A DNA stretch of 27,884 nt. It comes from Bacteroidaceae bacterium (GTDB taxonomy: Bacteria; Bacteroidota; Bacteroidia; Bacteroidales; Bacteroidaceae). The stretch is from contig CABIXF010000049.1 of assembly GCA_902362595.1 (NCBI GenBank), positions 1 to 27,884 of the forward strand. The letters are read 5' to 3'. Shown piece after piece: positions 13,064-20,900 of this stretch. Made by a program: the position numbers and the translations under genes. The number at the start of each line of letters is the position of its first letter. Positions within the stretch are counted from its first letter, which is position 1. The notes under the pieces are model-generated. The model searched no databases. It had not been told where the DNA came from and saw only the letters and a program-made list of their open reading frames with translations.

Positions 13064-14671
13064 CTACATAGAGGATGTCACAAACATGTCGAATGTCATC
13101 TGGGGGAAACGCTCACAGCCGATACACAGAGTATCGAACGCATCCGAACCGTCCGTTCTCGCCTGAAGCTGGTCTTCTTCTGTTTCTGCCAGCTTCTCAC
13201 CTCGCTTGTCTTTGCCCCCATTGTACACGCCTGCAGTCTGTACTGAGATAAGCAGGTCTTCGTTATTCTGCACATTGAAGAAAGGAGACAATCTGGCTCT
13301 ACCAGCAAACATGCGGTTGATGAGTAACCACTTCTCAATATGCTTCATAGGACTTCCAATATATACATTACGTACTTCCCAGCCTCTATCCTTGAAAGCA
13401 CGCTCGACAACGTAATGAAAGTCTTCGTCATTGACCGCATAGTTTGAGCCTAAGGCCGTACTGTCGTAATAGAATATCACTTCCTTGTGTCGCTGGTGTC
13501 GGTAATACTTGCAGAAGTCATCCACCAGTGCCTCGAGCTTACGCTCATACTTTACCCAGAACGACTTAATCACCTTCAGCCGGTTCCGGTCCGGCTGACC
13601 GGCTACCAGCCAGTTGATATTCGCGTTGAAGTCAAATGCGATGCAAATAGGTTTGTCCCTGTCAAGGTCGACATCCATTAAGCAGGAAGGCTCCTTGATT
13701 TTGTCGAACTGGTATTCCAGGCTGTCCAGGTAGCTGAAGTCAGTCGCATTGTATTTGTGTGCTTCTGTCATGCTGGAGTAGAAGCCGTCTCGACTGATAC
13801 CGATACGTCGGCAGAGAATGGCCGTCTGGAAGGTGAGTGGGGGAAGGTCACGCTTCATCTGATTAATGAACGCTTCCCCCAGCAGCTGCATATTCTCGAT
13901 TGTGGAGAACTCTCGGTACAGAACTGCCACAGAACCCATCCGGCACACGTCACGGTTCAGGGTACGCAGATAGTCCTTCAGGTATAAAGGAACCGGTTCA
14001 GATTTAGCCTGAAGGTCGCGGATGCGCTTCTTCGTCCGCCAGATTTCATGTACTGTCGCCTGGATGACTTCTATCAGTTCCGGGTCGCATTTCTTTTCGT
14101 AGTCCAGGAACCAGGAGCCTTTTTTCGTCACCGGCATATCGGAGGTAATCAGCATGCCATGGTGGAAGTAGTGATGCCCGAAATACTGCTTGTTACCACG
14201 GTTTGCCGGAAGAGTTTCGTCCTTCAACTGTTCGAAGTCGATGTACTTAGCTTCGTCGATGTCGAGGTAATCAAATGAGAATGAGTTGGAGGTACCGGAG
14301 CGGTCCTGGCTGATAATGTATCCGATAGAGCCGTTGTATAAAGAAATCACATTCTCCCAGTTGTCGGGCTGGAAGATAGGCTCACCCCATCCCCAGGACT
14401 TCGGCGGTTTTTTGCCGATAGTCCAGTGGACATCACGCTTGAATCCCCAGCGTTGCCAGTGGATCAGCATGGAAGGGATGGTGTTGGTGAGGGCACGTTT
14501 ACAGTTGGCCGCGACAAAACCGGTGATGCTTCCTGGCATGCGCTGCATGTTGCGCAGGTTGATGGCGGCATGAATAGGACCTTTTCCCCAACCACGTCCG
14601 GCACAAAGAACGATTGTCTTTGCAGGGGTAAATATGACCTGCTGCTGCGTTTCATGGAAATACTCTCTCAT
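13064..14671 (-). CDS. terL: Terminase large subunit (DNA-packaging ATPase and nuclease)
   Basis: A 535-residue protein from ATG 14671, overlapping the previous gene by ATGA. The ATPase domain has a Walker-A-like loop at 25-31 (GRGWGKG), Walker B with catalytic Glu at 134-140 (FDYLDIDE, E140), and a likely coupling motif near ITSDM. The C-terminal RNase-H-like nuclease shows its acidic residues in IAFDFNAN (about 345), YYDSTALGS (about 402) and DGSDAFD (about 510). The Walker A loop ends in GKG where most have GK followed by Ser or Thr, a departure worth noting. It cuts and pumps concatemeric DNA into proheads through the portal. Length and domain layout are normal. Confidence 0.95.
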   Translation of the reverse strand: MREYFHETQQQVIFTPAKTIVLCAGRGWGKGPIHAAINLRNMQRMPGSITGFVAANCKRALTNTIPSMLIHWQRWGFKRDVHWTIGKKPPKSWGWGEPIFQPDNWENVISLYNGSIGYIISQDRSGTSNSFSFDYLDIDEAKYIDFEQLKDETLPANRGNKQYFGHHYFHHGMLITSDMPVTKKGSWFLDYEKKCDPELIEVIQATVHEIWRTKKRIRDLQAKSEPVPLYLKDYLRTLNRDVCRMGSVAVLYREFSTIENMQLLGEAFINQMKRDLPPLTFQTAILCRRIGISRDGFYSSMTEAHKYNATDFSYLDSLEYQFDKIKEPSCLMDVDLDRDKPICIAFDFNANINWLVAGQPDRNRLKVIKSFWVKYERKLEALVDDFCKYYRHQRHKEVIFYYDSTALGSNYAVNDEDFHYVVERAFKDRGWEVRNVYIGSPMKHIEKWLLINRMFAGRARLSPFFNVQNNEDLLISVQTAGVYNGGKDKRGEKLAETEEDQLQARTDGSDAFDTLCIGCERFPQMTFDMFVTSSM

Positions 14672-15291
14672 GGTTCAGGCTCCTCCTGTGATTTTTTCGG
14701 ATTGAAAATATCGTCTTCGTTGAAGTCGGCATCTTCAAACTCGATTTCTTGTACATCCTCATTCATGTACTGCTTTATCTTGTCTGCAATGCGCTGCCGA
14801 ATGTTCGGTATCGGCTTGATTCCGATAATCGTCGGGTCGCTGTCCGGCTGGAAAGGCTGTACCACAATCTTGTCGTAACCTAAATCCTTGGCATCCTCCT
14901 TGTCGAGCTGCATGTACTTGGCATAGTAGTTGTCACAGGCGGCCATCGCCCGGGCGTCCTTCATGCGCCTGGCCATCTCGTAACTTTCTTCGTTGCGCTG
15001 TATGAATCGGTAGCGATGGTAGTCTTTGGTGGCCTTGTTCAAATCACCCAGCAGGTATTTGATGATACGGATGTCTTCGTAGGCGGCTGACTTCTGTATC
15101 TGGTATCGCTTCTGAATCTCCAGTACGATTTCCTGTTCTCGTATGCGCGGGTACTGGAGCCAGTAATTATACATGTCCCGAAGTCGGAGCAGACGCTGCT
15201 GGATGACTTCGGGAATGTTACGCTCTCGCATTTCGTCGACCGAGGCGAAGAGGTTTTCTTTGGCAATATCAATTGTGGAGGGTAATGGCAT
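14668..15291 (-). CDS. Putative terminase small subunit or packaging accessory protein
   Basis: A 207-residue protein from ATG 15291 that ends overlapping the large terminase start (ATGA), the usual place for a small terminase. Its N-terminal half is helical with a possible helix-turn-helix in RYQIQKSAAYEDIRIIKYLL (about 62-81), followed by a long basic and then acidic helix (about 90-140), and a strongly acidic C-terminus (EIEFEDADFNEDDIF) that could contact the large subunit. Small terminases pair an N-terminal DNA-binding domain with an oligomerising core, which this fits. Identification is by position and architecture only. Confidence 0.6.
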   Translation of the reverse strand: MPLPSTIDIAKENLFASVDEMRERNIPEVIQQRLLRLRDMYNYWLQYPRIREQEIVLEIQKRYQIQKSAAYEDIRIIKYLLGDLNKATKDYHRYRFIQRNEESYEMARRMKDARAMAACDNYYAKYMQLDKEDAKDLGYDKIVVQPFQPDSDPTIIGIKPIPNIRQRIADKIKQYMNEDVQEIEFEDADFNEDDIFNPKKSQEEPEP

Positions 15292-15293
15292 AG

Positions 15294-15575
15294 TTATAAG
15301 TCTTCGTCGGAATCCATGTCACGGATGTAGGAGCCGACAAGCTGCACCGCCAGCGGACTTCCGGCTTCGGCCAGCTCCAGCTCGTTTTGTCTGATCTGTA
15401 ATGCCCGCTCGGCTTTCCTTTTACGGTAGGCTATGCTGGCCGGATGGGATTTGTCGGAAATGATTTCTCGCAGACAGCGTTCGTCTACGTCCATCAAGAC
15501 TGCAATATCCGATACCGGAGTGAGCATCGTGGCAAGTTCCTTGATTCTGTCAATCTGTGCTGAAGTGAATTCCAT
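15294..15575 (-). CDS. Small HTH-like protein next to terminase genes
   Basis: A 93-residue protein from ATG 15575, overlapping the end of the PLD-fold gene by 26 bp and ending 2 bp before the next start. Residues about 12-45 (LATMLTPVSDIAVLMDVDERCLREII) resemble the helix-turn-helix of short small-terminase-like proteins, followed by a basic helix (YRKRKAERALQIRQNELELAEAGSPLAV) typical of the oligomerisation segment in such proteins. It may be the real DNA-recognition subunit for packaging, with the next gene as partner. It is not firmly assigned. Confidence 0.55.
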   Translation of the reverse strand: MEFTSAQIDRIKELATMLTPVSDIAVLMDVDERCLREIISDKSHPASIAYRKRKAERALQIRQNELELAEAGSPLAVQLVGSYIRDMDSDEDL

Positions 15576-16050
15576 TGAGGTGTATGCTTCGGGTATTAAT
15601 AATCTCTGAAAACTGGTCTCGTAAGGTAAGAAAGATGTCGGGCTGCGTCGTGATCATCGCACATTCGGTCCGGTTTCCTCGCGTCTGGTTCTGGCTGGTA
15701 ACGACTGTGACCATCCAGCGGTCATTTTCGATAAGCAGCACCTTGGAATGATTCTCCGTGAGGTACACTTCATCGAACACGGAAGACATAAAGGTGTACA
15801 GATTTACGGTCTTCTTGGCAGCCTTCAGGTCGGCCATCAGGACAGAATGAATAATCAGCTTTCGTTTTCGGAGGGAGAACAATCTGCGCAAGAACTCTTC
15901 GGAAGTAGAGAAGGTGGACACGTAGACTTTAGCCGGGCCGGTCTGTGACAGGATGAACTCGAGGACATCAAAAAGCTGAAGCCGGTTATCCAGGTACGCC
16001 TGTAAAGGCACATCGGATAACGGCTTCAGCAATCGAGTAACATGTTTCAT
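15550..16050 (-). CDS. PLD-fold (HKD-like) protein in the morphogenesis cluster
   Basis: A 166-residue protein from ATG 16050, coupled to the previous gene by ATGA. It has one PLD-type active-site motif: H101 and K103 in ENHSKVLLIEND with D110, then the downstream SQNQTRGNRTE (119-129) equivalent to the Ser/Asn-Gly-x-x-E part. A single HKD half suggests a dimeric nuclease or phosphodiesterase, as in the Nuc family, where two subunits form one site. Members of the superfamily act on DNA, RNA or phospholipids; the substrate cannot be told here. Location just before the terminase genes hints at DNA processing during packaging. No signal peptide. Confidence 0.75.
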   Translation of the reverse strand: MKHVTRLLKPLSDVPLQAYLDNRLQLFDVLEFILSQTGPAKVYVSTFSTSEEFLRRLFSLRKRKLIIHSVLMADLKAAKKTVNLYTFMSSVFDEVYLTENHSKVLLIENDRWMVTVVTSQNQTRGNRTECAMITTQPDIFLTLRDQFSEIINTRSIHLNGIHFSTD

Positions 16051-16850
16051 GCTTTCAACCCTAATTCACGTAAGGCATTCACCTGGTCTTCTCCTACGTT
16101 GTTTCCGGTGGAGATAAGGAAGTCGTATCTCTGCTGTACTTTGGCCAGCAGCTTCTCGTACTTCTCCTGGTCTCCGGATTCCTTCAGCTCTGCCAGTTTC
16201 TTCTTGTTATCTGACAGATAGCCGCGGGCTGCACTGACTTTTTTGGCCATTTCAGCGGGGTCTTCAGGTGATTCACCTTCTGTACCGCCGGCACCCTGAG
16301 TGTCCGGATTGAAATGGTCGTACTTGTTCATGTTATCCCGATATCTGGCATCCAGCTCTTCCAGTTGCTTCAGGTATTCGTACCTGTCGCATGGAAGAGC
16401 ATCCTTCATGGTTTTCAAAGTCTCAAAAGTCTGCTTCAGGCGGAAGTAGATGTCTTTGTTGTCTTCCCACAGCTGACGGATTTCTTCAGGTAATGAATCA
16501 TGATCCGAACGTTTACCCTTTGCGATGGTAGCGTCCTGCGGTGTGTCGTCGTCGGAACTGATTTCAGAATGGAAGGTAGCCAGTGTTTCCGCTACGGACG
16601 GTACCAGCTCTTTGTCCATCTTGACCACGTCTTGAATCGTTTTGCGGTCCAACCGGATGGCAAGGTGTTTCTTCAGCTCATACTCAATCTTGCTTGCAAA
16701 CTTTTTCGGGTTGTGGGAAATATTCTGATAAAGGATGCGGTTCCGGTTCAGCTTGAGCACCATTTCCGCACCTTTCATCAAGTCGCGATTGGCTGGCTCC
16801 GTATTGAGCCAGCCTTGCATGTCTTTGGTTAACTGTTCATCTATATACAT
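16047..16850 (-). CDS. Coiled-coil phage protein, unknown function
   Basis: A 267-residue protein from ATG 16850, with AGGAG about ten bases upstream. It is almost wholly helical and charged: a basic helical N-terminus (NRNRILYQNISHNPKKFASKIEYELKKHL, about 34-62, abbreviated by helix), a polar linker with DDDTPQD, helices through residue 180, a Gly/Glu-rich linker (QGAGGTEGESPEDP), and a C-terminal coiled coil (about 205-250). No catalytic motif, signal or membrane segment. It lies between a structural gene and the PLD-fold gene; a scaffold-like or tail-assembly accessory is possible, but nothing decides. Confidence 0.6.
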   Translation of the reverse strand: MYIDEQLTKDMQGWLNTEPANRDLMKGAEMVLKLNRNRILYQNISHNPKKFASKIEYELKKHLAIRLDRKTIQDVVKMDKELVPSVAETLATFHSEISSDDDTPQDATIAKGKRSDHDSLPEEIRQLWEDNKDIYFRLKQTFETLKTMKDALPCDRYEYLKQLEELDARYRDNMNKYDHFNPDTQGAGGTEGESPEDPAEMAKKVSAARGYLSDNKKKLAELKESGDQEKYEKLLAKVQQRYDFLISTGNNVGEDQVNALRELGLKA

Positions 16851-16869
16851 AACTGATGTCTCCTTTTAA

Positions 16870-17472
16870 TTATCCACCCGGCAGGATGGCGCTGCCATCC
16901 GCTCCGGAAATCTCGCCATCTTCTGTTTCGATTTTACCTGTGTAGAACGGTGACGGGCAAATGTCCGTACACTGTGCCGTGAGGGTGGTTCCAGCTGTTC
17001 CGGATTCACCTTCACCTGATGTCTGTGAGATAGTGACCGAAGGATCGTATGCTTCAGAACCTATCACCCGGAATTTACCATTCCGCTGCTGGCATAAGAA
17101 GATAAGTTCATCAACGTTAGCCTGTCGGCAGAACCCAGAGGCTTCCTCATCTGTACCAGAATGGTAAAGAGTTGCCTTATTTAAAAAGGTAGGTGAAGGC
17201 TTTTCACCTTGTGAATCCGCAGTGATAGATGATTTCGTAGTCAAGAGTGCAATGCTCTGCCATTTTTTGTCAGCGGCCAGCCCGAAATCTTCCTTGTATG
17301 TCGCCAAAGAAGCCATGTTTTCTGCATCATCAATGTCCGGTAATTTGGGCCATTTTGTAATCCAGCTTTTGGGAATGAAATATACTTTGTTTCTGATACC
17401 TGGCTGCGAGGTCTGACCTGGACACCAGGACAGGGATTCGTACATCCCTTTGCTTGTACAATCTACTGCCAT
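16870..17472 (-). CDS. Putative virion structural protein (tail tube or decoration), unknown family
   Basis: A 200-residue protein from ATG 17472, three bases after the capsid gene. The N-terminal half has mixed strands and helices (KVYFIPKSWITKWPKLP); the C-terminal half is a run of beta-strand-like segments (KFRVIGSEAYDPSVTIS; TTLTAQCTDICPSPFYTG) ending in a Gly/Ser-rich tail. That layout is common in tail-tube and capsid-decoration proteins. Immediate proximity to the capsid gene supports a virion role. It has seven Cys, unusual for a phage structural protein. Assignment to a specific role would be guesswork. Confidence 0.5.
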   Translation of the reverse strand: MAVDCTSKGMYESLSWCPGQTSQPGIRNKVYFIPKSWITKWPKLPDIDDAENMASLATYKEDFGLAADKKWQSIALLTTKSSITADSQGEKPSPTFLNKATLYHSGTDEEASGFCRQANVDELIFLCQQRNGKFRVIGSEAYDPSVTISQTSGEGESGTAGTTLTAQCTDICPSPFYTGKIETEDGEISGADGSAILPGG

Positions 17473-17475
17473 AAT

Positions 17476-18471
17476 TTACCCTCCTATGCCAGCGAGAACC
17501 GGAGTTGTACCGTCGATGGCTCCAACCAGTAATCGCTCTTTAGAAATTGATTCGAACTCTGTACCGAAGAACAATGTGGCTATGTAATCCAACTTGAAGG
17601 CATGATGCTTTTCGACGGTGATATTTTCCGCATCAGCACCGTTACCGAAACCGACGAGCATATTGCTCTTTGTAGACAGATGGATGAATGGTGAGCCAGC
17701 CTTGTTTGCCAGCGGAACAAGTTCACAACGACCATTTGAACCTTCAAGAACAGTCTTCTCGAAACTGGTGTTGTAAGGTACATGGCCTACGGTAGCCTGA
17801 TAATCGTCTACATAATTGTCATATACACCCTGTGGAATGTACAATTTTGTTTGGGTCTCACGCAAAACAGGGTCAGCTGCACGGTAGAAGGCTTTTAATA
17901 CATCTACAGCATTGTCTTTGCTGATAGCTTCGATAGTGAACATGTTTCCTAATTCCTCTGAAATTTTAGCCGCGTCCTTCTCGGTTTTGGTAATTGTATC
18001 AAAACCATTGAACAATTCCTTGCTTTTTGTACCACCGTCATTGCGTTTTGCGTCCCAGATGTGCAGATTCAAATTTGCACCCAGTTTTGCGGTTAAAAAA
18101 GTAAGCACCTGACGGGAAATATCCACATTTTTCAGTGCTTCGCCTTTGGAAATCAAGTTCCCATATACGGTCTGCCAAACGGAGTTTGGAGAAAACTTCT
18201 TTACAACGCTACCGAGGAAGGTTTCCAAGATGCGTGGATTGATGGATACACCATCGGTATCTTCTCGACCTTCGTCATACGGGCCCAGTTCAATGTCTCC
18301 AGAGAGTTCGCCGACAACTTCTTTGCCGCGTACACCCGGTCTCTGAGTCATGTGCTGTAATGTGGAACCTAATGCCAGTACCGGCATCATCAGCAATTCT
18401 TTACGGTAACGGATAGCCGACTTAGCCAGCTGTTCGTCAGTGATTTTTACGTGTCCAGTAGTGTCTGCCAT
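17476..18471 (-). CDS. Major capsid protein
   Basis: A 331-residue protein whose ATG (18471) shares one base with the stop of the protease gene. It follows a ClpP-like protease with a scaffold-like tail, the standard order for HK97-fold phages, and its size fits. The sequence has an acidic N-arm region (GELSGDIELGPYDEGRED), a long helix region (about 140-200) and beta-rich domains (CELVPLANKAGSPFIHLS; NITVEKHHAFKLDYIATLFFGTEF), consistent with N-arm, spine helix, E-loop and A/P domains. Capsid identity is inferred from order and architecture; there is no short diagnostic motif. Confidence 0.8.
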   Translation of the reverse strand: MADTTGHVKITDEQLAKSAIRYRKELLMMPVLALGSTLQHMTQRPGVRGKEVVGELSGDIELGPYDEGREDTDGVSINPRILETFLGSVVKKFSPNSVWQTVYGNLISKGEALKNVDISRQVLTFLTAKLGANLNLHIWDAKRNDGGTKSKELFNGFDTITKTEKDAAKISEELGNMFTIEAISKDNAVDVLKAFYRAADPVLRETQTKLYIPQGVYDNYVDDYQATVGHVPYNTSFEKTVLEGSNGRCELVPLANKAGSPFIHLSTKSNMLVGFGNGADAENITVEKHHAFKLDYIATLFFGTEFESISKERLLVGAIDGTTPVLAGIGG

Positions 18472-18776
18472 TATAATATATCCTTTACGTCGTTAAACAT
18501 TTCTTGTGCTGTGTTGAGCTTTGTGAGATCATCATCGTCTCCTTCGTCACCATTGATGTGGGTGGTATCTTCGCCATCCGATTTTTGCAGATTCTCATTC
18601 TGTTTTTTCAAGTCGGAAATCTGGCTGTCTTTATCAGAAGACTCCTGCTCCAGATTGGCGATGCGGTCATTGAGGGCCTTGACCTGGTCTTCGGTAAGCG
18701 TAACCTTACCATCTTTGTCAACTTCCACACCCTCGATATTCAAGATGGAATTGACTTTCTGATAATCCTTTTTCAT
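18471..18776 (-). CDS. Possible nested scaffold protein, in frame with the protease gene
   Basis: An in-frame ATG at 18776 (MKKDYQKVNSILNIEG) inside the protease gene would give a 101-residue acidic coiled-coil protein ending at the same stop. The sequence before it (ACAACACAA directly upstream; residues NHSTTQ in the long protein) reads more like an untranslated leader than protein. Lambda phages make a scaffold this way (Nu3 within C). The helix about 45-75 and the DDDD-rich tail are scaffold-like. It may be made separately, or released by cleavage, or not at all. Confidence 0.4.
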   Translation of the reverse strand: MKKDYQKVNSILNIEGVEVDKDGKVTLTEDQVKALNDRIANLEQESSDKDSQISDLKKQNENLQKSDGEDTTHINGDEGDDDDLTKLNTAQEMFNDVKDIL

Positions 18777-19505
18777 TTGTGTTGTTGAATGATTAAGTGG
18801 TTTATTTTGTGCCTTTGGAGTATCCGGCTGGTGTCCTTTTAAGAATTTATTCACAAAGTTGTTGAACCAACTGGGTGCGGTTTCTGCTTCTTGGCTTTCG
18901 GTCTTGTCCTCCATGGCGGGTAATGCAGGAAGATGGAACATGTTGAAGCGGGTCTTCATGGCATCGTCGAAGTTCAGCTTCGAACCGTCTTCTACAATTT
19001 CATCGATAAATCCGTATTTGAGTGCTTCCTGGGCGGTAAGCCAGCGGCCTTCCTTTAAAATAGGAAGAATGTCGTCCACTCTTTTCTTGCACTTGTTGGC
19101 GTAGAGGTTGGCCAGCACCAAGTCCATCTTGTCGTTCTCCAGCTTGTTGGCCTTCAGGTCGTCGATGAGCTGCTGGATCTGGTCGGCGTTGTAGTTGCCC
19201 CAGGCATCCACCCAGTTGGATACCTTATGAATAAGGTAGAACGCATACTGAGACATGCAGGTTTTCTTTGCACCGGTAGCCAGGATGGTGGCGGCACTCG
19301 CCACGTATCCGTAAAGGTAGCAAGTCACGTTACCGTGATCAATGAACTGTTGCCGGATGTCGAGCGCATCATCCACCGAGCCACCTAGTGAAGAGACACG
19401 CACATTGACAGGCTTGTTTTTCAAACCTGACATCTGGCTGCGGACGAAGTTCTTTGAATATCCCCACGGGCCGATGTGTGAATCAATACTAATATTATAA
19501 TTCAT
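18471..19505 (-). CDS. ClpP-like prohead protease fused to a scaffold-like C-terminus
   Basis: The frame extends to a TTG at 19529, but ATG 19505 (MNYNISIDSHIGPW) is preferred, giving 344 residues. Residues 1-190 are an S14/ClpP-like protease: Gly-rich turn at 41-43 (SLGGSVDD), nucleophile S70 in YGYVASAATI, and H93 in FYLIHKVSN. The strand-helix ending WLTAQEALKYGFIDEI matches ClpP, but the third catalytic residue (Asp before that segment in ClpP) appears to be Gly here by my alignment. Residues about 245-344 are a coiled coil with an acidic tail, as in scaffolds. It would mature the prohead before packaging. A hairpin (19526-19551) lies just upstream. Confidence 0.85.
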   Translation of the reverse strand: MNYNISIDSHIGPWGYSKNFVRSQMSGLKNKPVNVRVSSLGGSVDDALDIRQQFIDHGNVTCYLYGYVASAATILATGAKKTCMSQYAFYLIHKVSNWVDAWGNYNADQIQQLIDDLKANKLENDKMDLVLANLYANKCKKRVDDILPILKEGRWLTAQEALKYGFIDEIVEDGSKLNFDDAMKTRFNMFHLPALPAMEDKTESQEAETAPSWFNNFVNKFLKGHQPDTPKAQNKPLNHSTTQMKKDYQKVNSILNIEGVEVDKDGKVTLTEDQVKALNDRIANLEQESSDKDSQISDLKKQNENLQKSDGEDTTHINGDEGDDDDLTKLNTAQEMFNDVKDIL

Positions 19506-19562
19506 GTTGTCGAGAATTAGTCTACGCAATATTATACCTTATATATATTGCATAAAAAGACC

Positions 19563-19979
19563 TCAATCTAATATGGATAGCATTGGAATGGTGGAAGTTA
19601 GGGTCACTGTTACTGTTACTCCGGATTTTCCGGTGTCTGCTGAAGGAAAATTCTCGTCATTTTGGATGATGGGGTAGGGTTTGTCGGCGCAGCCGATCAG
19701 GAACTGGGAACCGGTGACGGTCGTCACCCGGAAACACAGCTTTTTGGCACCAGGTAATAGCTTTGCTGTGCGGAACATGGTGAGTTTGGTGGTGAAAATG
19801 CGTTGTTTGTTCTCGATTTTGTCTGAAATCTCGACTGAGCTTAGTCCGATGGTAGAGATTGGACTGAATTGTTGGAACACATTTAGCCAGATACCGCGGT
19901 CGGCTATGATGTCTGAGTGCTGAAGGTGATAGGCTTCGATGCATTCAACCTTTTTTATGTTTTGAATCAAATGTACCAT
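19563..19979 (-). CDS. Phage protein of unknown function
   Basis: A 138-residue protein from ATG 19979, between two morphogenesis genes. It is beta-rich: a run of strands (IFTTKLTMFRTAKLL; KKLCFRVTTVTGSQFLIGC; GVTVTVTLTSTIPML) and no signal peptide or membrane helix. Thr/Val-rich alternation at the C-terminus suggests a beta-sandwich such as a head or tail accessory. No family was recognised. It lies upstream of the protease, a place where some phages encode head-decoration or tail genes. Confidence 0.5.
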   Translation of the reverse strand: MVHLIQNIKKVECIEAYHLQHSDIIADRGIWLNVFQQFSPISTIGLSSVEISDKIENKQRIFTTKLTMFRTAKLLPGAKKLCFRVTTVTGSQFLIGCADKPYPIIQNDENFPSADTGKSGVTVTVTLTSTIPMLSILD

Positions 19980-20035
19980 ATTTTCGTGATTAGATTATGT
20001 GTGTTCGATGTTGTGCGGGTCTGTACAAAAACAGC

Positions 20036-20518
20036 TTACTCATCCGAGCGTTTTCGGGTTAAAGAACCTAAAAAAATGCCTCTCCGACTATAATTTGTTC
20101 TCATGCGGTAGAATTTCTGTCGGACAGTCTCTGAGTAGTCGTCATCGATACCGTGCATTTCACACCAGGCGGCAATGGTCTTGTTCAGGCCGCAGTTCCG
20201 GCGAGTCAGGTCGCTCATTTCGTTCCATAGATTTGCCCGGAACAGGTCTTCGATGGTCTCCTTTACAGCCGCCTTGGCTTTTTTGCCTAGGTAGTTGTAA
20301 TATTGTGGGGGCTTGGCCTTACTGTCTGGAATGACGATGGCTGTCAGATCATCGGCAGCCATTTCGGGGGAAACCTCCGGGGGGCGCTTCCGGAGGAATC
20401 TTCGGATGACAGCGTTCTCGTTGCTTTGTGGAGGAAACACAACGGGATTGCCCAAGCTGTTGTGAAGCCATTGCTTCAGGTAAGGTTCCAGTTTGATGTA
20501 AAAAACGATTTCGCTCAT
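20036..20518 (-). CDS. Phage protein of unknown function next to the heptamer array
   Basis: The start is ATG 20518 (MSEIVFYIKLEPYLKQWL); a longer reading to 20614 begins inside the promoter and is rejected. The product is 160 residues, basic and soluble, with a C-terminal region rich in Arg/Lys (FYRMRTNYSRRGIFLGSLTRKRS) and helices at about 85-130 (AAVKETIEDLFRANLW; LNKTIAAWCEMHGI) that could include an HTH. A TATCTTTG promoter box lies 21 bp upstream. Being the first gene after the heptamer array, it is a candidate for the protein that binds it, but that is inference from position. Confidence 0.55.
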   Translation of the reverse strand: MSEIVFYIKLEPYLKQWLHNSLGNPVVFPPQSNENAVIRRFLRKRPPEVSPEMAADDLTAIVIPDSKAKPPQYYNYLGKKAKAAVKETIEDLFRANLWNEMSDLTRRNCGLNKTIAAWCEMHGIDDDYSETVRQKFYRMRTNYSRRGIFLGSLTRKRSDE

Positions 20519-20538
20519 AATGAATGAATTATCTATTA

Positions 20539-20546
20539 CAAAGATA
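20539..20546 (-). promoter_or_regulatory. Promoter -7 box for morphogenesis block 1
   Basis: Minus-strand TATCTTTG is a perfect TAnnTTTG box, 21 bp before ATG 20518. No TTTG lies at the -33 position; the surrounding 40 bp are nearly pure A/T. It lies about 80 bp from the edge of the heptamer array, which could carry an activator or repressor. Confidence 0.55.
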
Positions 20547-20624
20547 ATATATATATTACTTTTTAGTGATTTATATTCCTTTAAATTTGAAAAGTAGTTT
20601 CTGAAATATGACACACTTTTTGCC

Positions 20625-20852
20625 TTCTACACCTTCTACAATTTCTACAGATTCATAATTGTATTGAAAATCAATTATTTAAAAGAGTCTTTACTTTCTA
20701 CAATTGTAGAAATCATGTAGAAAATGAAGTCTTTTGTAGAAGGTTTTAACAAAAACGGCATTTTGTAGAATTTTGTAGAAGGTTTGTAGAATAGTTGTAG
20801 AATGTATAAACCGTTCATTATTAACATTGTAGAAAGTGTAGAAGGTGTAGAA
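20625..20852. repeat. Symmetric array of TTCTACA / TGTAGAA heptamers (candidate origin or control site)
   Basis: TTCTACA starts at 20625, 20634, 20643 and 20696; the reverse complement TGTAGAA starts at 20705, 20716, 20735, 20764, 20774, 20785, 20796, 20828, 20837 and 20846. The switch in orientation falls in a perfect 16-bp palindrome, TTCTACAATTGTAGAA (20696-20711). The outer triplets (20625-20649 and 20828-20852, 9-bp spacing) are inverted repeats of each other with 24 of 25 bases matching. Inner spacings are mostly 10-11 bp, one helical turn. An isolated copy is at 20934-20940. The array follows the primase-helicase gene and holds no gene; the frames crossing it only translate the repeats. 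Iteron-like origin or multi-site operator. Confidence 0.85.
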
Positions 20853-20900
20853 ACCTTTTTTACCTCGTGCGAGTAGGAAGTATCCTGACTCGGACACATA

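Noticed and set aside
20675..20899. Leftward reading frames rich in FYK/STL repeats across the heptamer array
   Set aside because: They only translate the TGTAGAA repeats in two frames, have no ribosome site, and overlap each other.
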